Origin: Pirellulaceae bacterium
GTDB lineage: Bacteria > Planctomycetota > Planctomycetia > Pirellulales > Pirellulaceae
NCBI GenBank assembly: GCA_013002105.1
Contig: JABDKS010001081.1
Span: forward strand, 1-13,428
Direction: 5' to 3'
Length of the DNA stretch: 13,428 nucleotides
The notes beneath the pieces were generated by a model, which saw only the letters and a program-made list of their open reading frames with translations, was not told where the DNA came from and searched no databases. Below, one piece after another: positions 9,402 to 13,428 of the stretch; the first letter of the stretch is position 1; the number at the start of each line of letters is the position of its first letter. The position numbers were made by a program, and so were the translations under genes.

Positions 9402-9426
9402 CCCGCTAGCCGCACGGCGATAGCCG
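9402..9426 (+). repeat. 25-bp direct repeat, copy 2
   Basis: Exact second copy of the 25-bp repeat at 9202-9226. Unlike copy 1, this copy also forms the 5' arm of the hairpin at 9407-9468, so it sits in the more complete context. Copy 1 may therefore be the duplicated fragment. Confidence 0.9.
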
Positions 9427-9468
9427 CGGTTCGTTGCGAAAACAACCTGGGCTATCGCCCAATGGCTA
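9407..9468 (+). repeat. Long two-stem hairpin element
   Basis: TAGCC (9407-9411) pairs with GGCTA (9464-9468), and GGCGATAGCC (9416-9425) pairs with GGCTATCGCC (9450-9459). The two stems are separated by symmetrical 4-nt internal loops, and the apical loop is 24 nt. All pairs are Watson-Crick. The hairpin is over 200 bp upstream of the sulfatase start, so it may be a genome repeat rather than a gene-specific control element. Confidence 0.6.
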
Positions 9469-9682
9469 ATGAAAAGTGGCGATGTCCAACAAGTGCTTTT
9501 ATCCCGAACGTGGGTTTACCGCAAGCGAGAACAAGTTCGTGCAAAGTCCCGCCAGCACCGCTTCTGGACGATTTGAAATCTGGCACGACGCTGGCGCAGC
9601 TTCAAGCACGGGCGAAGTCAACGTCCAGTGCAAGGCTGTTATATTGGTCGGACAACTCTTACCTGATGAACGGTCGATCACG

Positions 9683-12172
9683 ATGAATTGGAACGACGTG
9701 AAGCCGGAATTGTTTACTCGGCATCGCCACTGTCACCGCGCAGCACGTTGGATTTCACCAAGCGTGATCCCGCTGACCGTTCTTTGCGCTGCATTATTCT
9801 GTTCGGCTTCGCTATTGGCCCAGTCACAAGACCGGCCCAACATCGTGCTGATTCTGGCTGATGATTTGGGCTGGGGCGATCCGAAGTGCTACAACCCGGC
9901 ATCGAAGATCCCAACGCCCGCGATGGATCAACTGGCACGCGAAGGCATCCGTTTCACCGACGCACACACACCCTCGGCCGTCTGCACGCCGACGCGATAC
10001 GGACTATTGACGGGACGATATTGCTGGCGAAGCCGCTTGAAGTCGAGCGTGCTGGATGGCTTCAGTCCTCCCTTAATCGATCCATCGCAAACCACCATCG
10101 CATCCTTCCTTAGAGAGAATGGTTACGCGACGGCCTGCATCGGCAAGTGGCACCTCGGGATGCAATGGACCCGAAACGATGGGACCGCCGAAATCAACGA
10201 TCGTGCGTCCCGCGGTTTCCGCTCGGGTGAGTCGATTGATTTTTCAAAACGACTGACCGGCGGCCCGTTGAATGTCGGCTTCGATCACTTCTATGGCATT
10301 TCCGCGTCACTGGATATGCCGCCGTATTGTTGGATCCACGACGACCGCTGCGACCCGATTCCGCGAACCACCGTCGCGACGGCAAAGGACACGATCTTCC
10401 TGAACCAAACTGGAGGGGTCGCCGAGGAGGAATTCAAGATCGATGAGGTTTTGCCGCGACTAAAGGAGCATGCTTGCCGCTGGATCCACAATCATCACAG
10501 CAAAAATCCCAGCGTCCCCTTCTTCCTCTACCTACCGCTCAATTCACCGCACCTGCCGGTAGCACCCAGCGCTCCGTTTCGAGGCAGCAGCGAGGCAGGG
10601 GACTACGGCGATTTCGTTGCCGAGACAGATGATTGTCTAGCCACCGTCTTGCAAGCCTTGGAGGATATCGGCCAGAGCGAGAACACACTGGTGATCTTTA
10701 CCTCTGACAACGGAGGATTGTGGCACCAATGGGATGCGGTCGACGGCGATGATGTGGAGCATTACAGACCAACGCCGCGTGCAAAGTACACACGACAATT
10801 TGGACACCAGAGCAACGCGCACTTACGCGGCACGAAAGCCGATATTTGGGAAGGCGGCCATCGGGTACCTTTTATCGTCCGGTGGCCAAAAAAAGTTCCC
10901 GCCGGAAAAGTATGCGCCGAACTCTTGGAACTCAACGACGTCCCAGCAACGTTGGCCGCACTGATCGGTCGAGTCCTACCCGAGGGCGCAGCCGAAGACA
11001 GCCGGGACGTCAGCGAATTGTTCTTGGGCGGAAATAGATCGGCAAGAACCTTTGCCATTCATCATTCGCTTCGCGGCGAATTCGCGATTCGTAGCGGCCA
11101 ATGGAAACTGATCCCACGACGCGGATCGGGAGGATTCTCCACTCCTCGAACCGTGGATCCCAAGGCACGTGAACCCGATGGCCAACTCTACGACCTGAGC
11201 ATCGATCCCTCCGAGAGCAACAATGTTTGGTTGCAGAATCCTGGGATTGCCAATCAACTGACCCTCCAGCTCGGTGACATCGTTGATCCTTTGGACCGAC
11301 AGACGATTCAGTTTACCAGTAGCTTAGATCATTCGACGCAGGAGGCGATCTGGATTCGACCCGACCAGAGAGAACGAACCCTGGATCCTGTTCCACTGGT
11401 GGTTTCGCTTCACTCCTGGAGCGCCGACATGAATCAACGCAGCCCACTGGAACGACTCGTGCACGATCGCGGCTGGATCTACTTGGCACCAAACTTTCGC
11501 GGCGTCAATCAACAACCCGACGCTTGCGGATCTGCCCTGGCACAACAAGATATTCTCGATGCGATCGATTGGGTGATCGGTCAGCTTGATGTTGATCGCG
11601 AGCGAATCTACTTGACTGGCAACTCAGGCGGCGGGCATATGACAATGCTGATGTCGGGTCGTTATCCCGACCGATTTCGTGCCACGAGTGCCTGGGTGGG
11701 AATCAGTGATCTTGCCGCGTGGCACAAAGTTCACGCCGGTAAAAAGTACGGGTCGATGATGGAAAAATGCTGCGGCGGAATACCAGGACAATCCGACGAG
11801 ATTGATGGGCAGTATTTGGCCCGCAGCCCAATCACATTCATCGCCAATGCCAAAGATCTGGCCATCAATATCGCCGCCGGAATTCACGATGGACACACCG
11901 GAAGCGTACCGATTCGACATTCGATTGATGCGTTTAACGCGATTGCCGCGGCGAACCAGGATGACGTGGTCAGTGAAACGGAGATTGCGGAATTATCGGC
12001 AGCCGACGGACGATTGAGTCAGCCCCGAGACGCCGATACGGGTTTCGACCGATCTTTCGGCCGCGAATTCTATCTACGTCGGCAAAGCAAACATGCGCGA
12101 TTAACCATCTTTGATGGTGGACACGAAGGACTCGCCAAGGCAACCATGGCATGGTTTGATGATCATCCTTAG
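9683..12172 (+). CDS. Secreted bifunctional sulfatase / alpha-beta hydrolase
   Basis: This 829-residue exported protein has two catalytic domains. The sulfatase domain (~50-532) has the metal-binding pair Asp60-Asp61 in ADDLGWGD, the maturation motif CTPTR (Cys101, to become formylglycine, and Arg105), GKWHLG (Lys155, His157), SPH (His290) and SDNGG (Asp342-Asn343). It is a type I formylglycine sulfatase that should remove sulfate esters. The hydrolase domain (~535-829) has the nucleophile elbow GNSGGG (Ser648), a likely acid in HDGH (Asp736) and His814 in DGGHEG, as in S9/acetyl-esterase-like alpha/beta hydrolases. The start at 9683 gives a good signal peptide (hydrophobic VIPLTVLCAALF, cleavage near LLAQS). 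The frame stays open up to 9476, but those 69 residues resemble nothing and would bury the signal. There is no clear Shine-Dalgarno sequence. A sulfated, acylated polysaccharide substrate is inferred. An anaerobic-type or FGE maturation enzyme must be encoded elsewhere. Confidence 0.9.
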   Translation: MNWNDVKPELFTRHRHCHRAARWISPSVIPLTVLCAALFCSASLLAQSQDRPNIVLILADDLGWGDPKCYNPASKIPTPAMDQLAREGIRFTDAHTPSAVCTPTRYGLLTGRYCWRSRLKSSVLDGFSPPLIDPSQTTIASFLRENGYATACIGKWHLGMQWTRNDGTAEINDRASRGFRSGESIDFSKRLTGGPLNVGFDHFYGISASLDMPPYCWIHDDRCDPIPRTTVATAKDTIFLNQTGGVAEEEFKIDEVLPRLKEHACRWIHNHHSKNPSVPFFLYLPLNSPHLPVAPSAPFRGSSEAGDYGDFVAETDDCLATVLQALEDIGQSENTLVIFTSDNGGLWHQWDAVDGDDVEHYRPTPRAKYTRQFGHQSNAHLRGTKADIWEGGHRVPFIVRWPKKVPAGKVCAELLELNDVPATLAALIGRVLPEGAAEDSRDVSELFLGGNRSARTFAIHHSLRGEFAIRSGQWKLIPRRGSGGFSTPRTVDPKAREPDGQLYDLSIDPSESNNVWLQNPGIANQLTLQLGDIVDPLDRQTIQFTSSLDHSTQEAIWIRPDQRERTLDPVPLVVSLHSWSADMNQRSPLERLVHDRGWIYLAPNFRGVNQQPDACGSALAQQDILDAIDWVIGQLDVDRERIYLTGNSGGGHMTMLMSGRYPDRFRATSAWVGISDLAAWHKVHAGKKYGSMMEKCCGGIPGQSDEIDGQYLARSPITFIANAKDLAINIAAGIHDGHTGSVPIRHSIDAFNAIAAANQDDVVSETEIAELSAADGRLSQPRDADTGFDRSFGREFYLRRQSKHARLTIFDGGHEGLAKATMAWFDDHP

Positions 12173-12180
12173 GCCGAAAA

Positions 12181-12201
12181 ACGACTAAGTAGCTCCGTCG
12201 T
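12181..12201 (-). terminator. Weak hairpin plus T-run in the convergent gap
   Basis: In the 32-bp gap between the two converging genes, ACGAC (12181-12185) can pair with GTCGT (12197-12201). On the minus strand the stem is followed by a run of T. The stem is only 5 bp with an 11-nt loop, so this is at best a weak terminator for the minus-strand gene. Confidence 0.2.
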
Positions 12202-12204
12202 AAA

Positions 12205-13353
12205 TCACCGTAGCGTCGGAGCATCGACGCCTTGGCTGGCAAGAATTGCCAAATACTTATCGGGTTCCGCTGCGATCTTTTTTGCGCAACCGGGGCAGCA
12301 AATATAAATTGCTTTGCCAGCAGCATGCACCTTGTACGGACCGCCCATTGCGTCCAGTGGTTCATCCATCACCGGGCAAATCTTCTGTGCCGAAATGAAG
12401 GGCCCATCCGCATCGGTCACTATAAAAACACCCTCGCGGATCGACTCAGTCCCTGCCGCCACGATTGATTCACCGGCGGTCGTGTTGACGACGGCCAAGT
12501 ACTTTTCGGGCGCGGATTGGACCTGCTTTATACAACCCTTACAACACAGAAAAATCGGCTTGTCACCCACGAGCAGCTTGATCGGCTGTCCCATGCTTCC
12601 CAACGGTTCGTCCATCACGGGACATTTGGCCTGCCGCTTGATTCGATCTGCATCACCGTTGGACAATGCAACGACTTGAACGCTCGGACGCAAGTTCAAT
12701 AACTTGGCCGAATCTTTTCGGGCGGCATCCACACATCCAGAGCAGCACACGAAAAGCTTTTGACCCTCTACATCCACGGCGACCGGATCGCCCATACTGC
12801 CAAGCGATTTGCCGCTAACTGGGCAGGTCTTTTGACGGGCAATCGCCAGTGCGTCGATCTGACGTTGATTTGCCGGTACGGTCATCAATTCACGAAAGGT
12901 GATTTTGCCGGTATTGACCATAACGCCGACCAACTGAAAATCGATCGATACTTGACGGCCCGCAATTCCTGACAGATCAATCATGCTTTGAAGCGACTGA
13001 TCGTTTGCCGGAAACAAGCTGTAGCGATATCGCTTGGATCCACCATCAACTAATAAACTTGCAACACCCCGAAACTTGCCTACGGGAATCACCTGACCGT
13101 CCGCGTCATACAAGTAAACCTTCAAACCCATGGCGTGAATAACAGTCTCGACCTTGATTTCGTCGACGACTCGGAGCGTTCCCCGATGAGGCCCCAATTG
13201 CAAACCGGGATGCGCGGTGGGATCGACATGGGAATCGTAGTCAGCAGCAACGTCTTCGATGGGTGTAGCATCGATCGATTCTTGACCGACCAACAAGGTA
13301 AGCGGCATCAGTAAACTGATCACCAGCGTCCAGGGGATCAATTGAAACGGCAT
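12205..13353 (-). CDS. Exported protein with three YHS/TRASH-like metal-binding repeats
   Basis: This 382-residue protein probably binds metal in the periplasm. It has a signal peptide (hydrophobic ~5-22, likely cut near VGQ). Next is a beta-rich domain (~48-160) with HPG, GPHRG and VYLYDADG, resembling domains that often accompany metal-efflux adaptors. Three tandem repeats follow, each with the exact pattern C-x25-CC-x2-C: Cys177/203/204/207, Cys244/270/271/274 and Cys326/352/353/356. Each repeat also has a Met-Gly-x-Pro ten residues after its first Cys (Met187, Met254, Met336). These 12 are the only cysteines. Such cysteine pairs are typical of YHS/TRASH metal-binding folds. I chose the ATG at 13351-13353 over the one 12 codons upstream because GAGGAG stands 7 nt before it and it gives a clean signal peptide. 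The gene converges on the sulfatase gene. Acting as a metal buffer or chaperone for the nearby RND pump is inferred, not shown. Confidence 0.85.
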   Translation of the reverse strand: MPFQLIPWTLVISLLMPLTLLVGQESIDATPIEDVAADYDSHVDPTAHPGLQLGPHRGTLRVVDEIKVETVIHAMGLKVYLYDADGQVIPVGKFRGVASLLVDGGSKRYRYSLFPANDQSLQSMIDLSGIAGRQVSIDFQLVGVMVNTGKITFRELMTVPANQRQIDALAIARQKTCPVSGKSLGSMGDPVAVDVEGQKLFVCCSGCVDAARKDSAKLLNLRPSVQVVALSNGDADRIKRQAKCPVMDEPLGSMGQPIKLLVGDKPIFLCCKGCIKQVQSAPEKYLAVVNTTAGESIVAAGTESIREGVFIVTDADGPFISAQKICPVMDEPLDAMGGPYKVHAAGKAIYICCPGCAKKIAAEPDKYLAILASQGVDAPTLR

Positions 13354-13360
13354 ACGAACA

Positions 13361-13366
13361 CTCCTC
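13361..13366 (-). promoter_or_regulatory. Shine-Dalgarno site setting the start of the Cys-repeat protein
   Basis: GAGGAG on the minus strand lies 7 nt before the ATG at 13353. It is the only strong ribosome-binding site at a gene start in the window, and it decides between two in-frame ATG codons. Confidence 0.7.
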
Positions 13367-13379
13367 AAGGATGAATGAT

Positions 13380-13406
13380 GCCGTTCCACGGTGGTGCAGT
13401 AACGGC
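13380..13406 (-). promoter_or_regulatory. Inverted repeat in the leader of the Cys-repeat gene
   Basis: GCCGTT (13380-13385) is inversely repeated as AACGGC (13401-13406). Between them lies a second short palindrome, CCAC-G-GTGG (13386-13394). The structure starts 27 bp before the chosen start codon and could be an operator or leader hairpin. The 6-bp arms could arise by chance, and the promoter may lie beyond the window. Confidence 0.25.
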
Positions 13407-13428
13407 AACTCTTTCGTAAATGGATGGT

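Larger units (their letters stand above)
9093..9682. other. Repeat-rich intergenic region without genes
   Basis: This 590-bp gap between the efflux operon and the sulfatase gene holds no believable gene. The open frames inside it are made of repeat sequence or extend the sulfatase frame upstream without any recognisable protein. It contains a 25-bp direct repeat, a MITE-like element between the two copies, and a long hairpin after the second copy. The last ~210 bp (9469-9682) lacks repeats and is the likely leader/promoter region of the sulfatase gene; no firm promoter was found. Confidence 0.65.

Noticed and set aside
9202..9468. CRISPR array
   Set aside because: Only two copies of the direct repeat are present, 200 bp apart with palindromic element sequence between them, and no cas genes are visible.
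9640..9645. TATATT as a -10 box for the sulfatase gene
   Set aside because: No -35-like sequence is found at suitable spacing, so it is not better than chance.
9476..9682. Upstream extension of the sulfatase reading frame (69 more codons)
   Set aside because: The added residues resemble no sulfatase sequence and would place the clear signal peptide inside the protein; the ATG at 9683 fits a secreted enzyme.
9393..9686. 97-codon open frame before the sulfatase gene
   Set aside because: It begins in the repeat hairpin and ends just inside the sulfatase start; no domain or ribosome-binding site supports it.
13354..13389. Earlier in-frame ATG for the Cys-repeat protein, adding 12 residues
   Set aside because: The later ATG has GAGGAG at 7 nt and starts directly before the signal peptide; the earlier one would overlap that site.

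Overview
The window looks like chromosomal DNA of a planctomycete, probably a Rhodopirellula-like member of the Pirellulaceae. This is an inference from four things: a secreted formylglycine-type sulfatase, coding sequence of moderate GC with few Shine-Dalgarno sequences, a cyclase/ATPase/TPR protein, and GC-rich hairpin repeats of the CACCCTCCC...GGGAGGGTG kind, which I recall from such genomes. No rRNA, tRNA or CRISPR array was seen.

Layout. (1) 1-2973 (+) is the 3' part of a large signalling protein with a cyclase-like domain, a STAND/AAA-type ATPase and TPR-like helices; its start lies outside the window. (2) 2974-3231 is non-coding and carries three CAACCG/CGGTTG half-sites at an exact 18-bp period, just before the next operon. 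(3) 3232-9092 (+) is a compact three-gene operon for a tripartite metal-type RND efflux pump, in the order outer-membrane factor, membrane-fusion lipoprotein, RND permease; the last two genes overlap in TAATG. (4) 9093-9682 is non-coding and repeat-rich. It holds a 168-bp MITE-like element with 11-bp terminal inverted repeats, flanked by a 25-bp direct repeat and followed by a long hairpin. (5) 9683-12172 (+) encodes a secreted two-domain enzyme, an S1-type sulfatase fused to a serine alpha/beta hydrolase (esterase or S9-like). (6) 12205-13353 (-), convergent with it, encodes an exported protein with three tandem YHS/TRASH-like metal-binding repeats of identical cysteine spacing.

How the genes may work together. 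The RND operon and the 12-cysteine exported protein both point to handling of a soft or transition metal in the periplasm. The operon has no CusF-like chaperone and no adjacent sensor or regulator, so the triple-repeat protein is a candidate metal buffer or donor. That is inference, because the two loci are separated by the sulfatase gene. The permease lacks the methionines of E. coli CusA, so copper/silver should not be assumed as the substrate. The sulfatase-hydrolase probably acts on a sulfated, possibly O-acylated polysaccharide and appears functionally separate from the pump.
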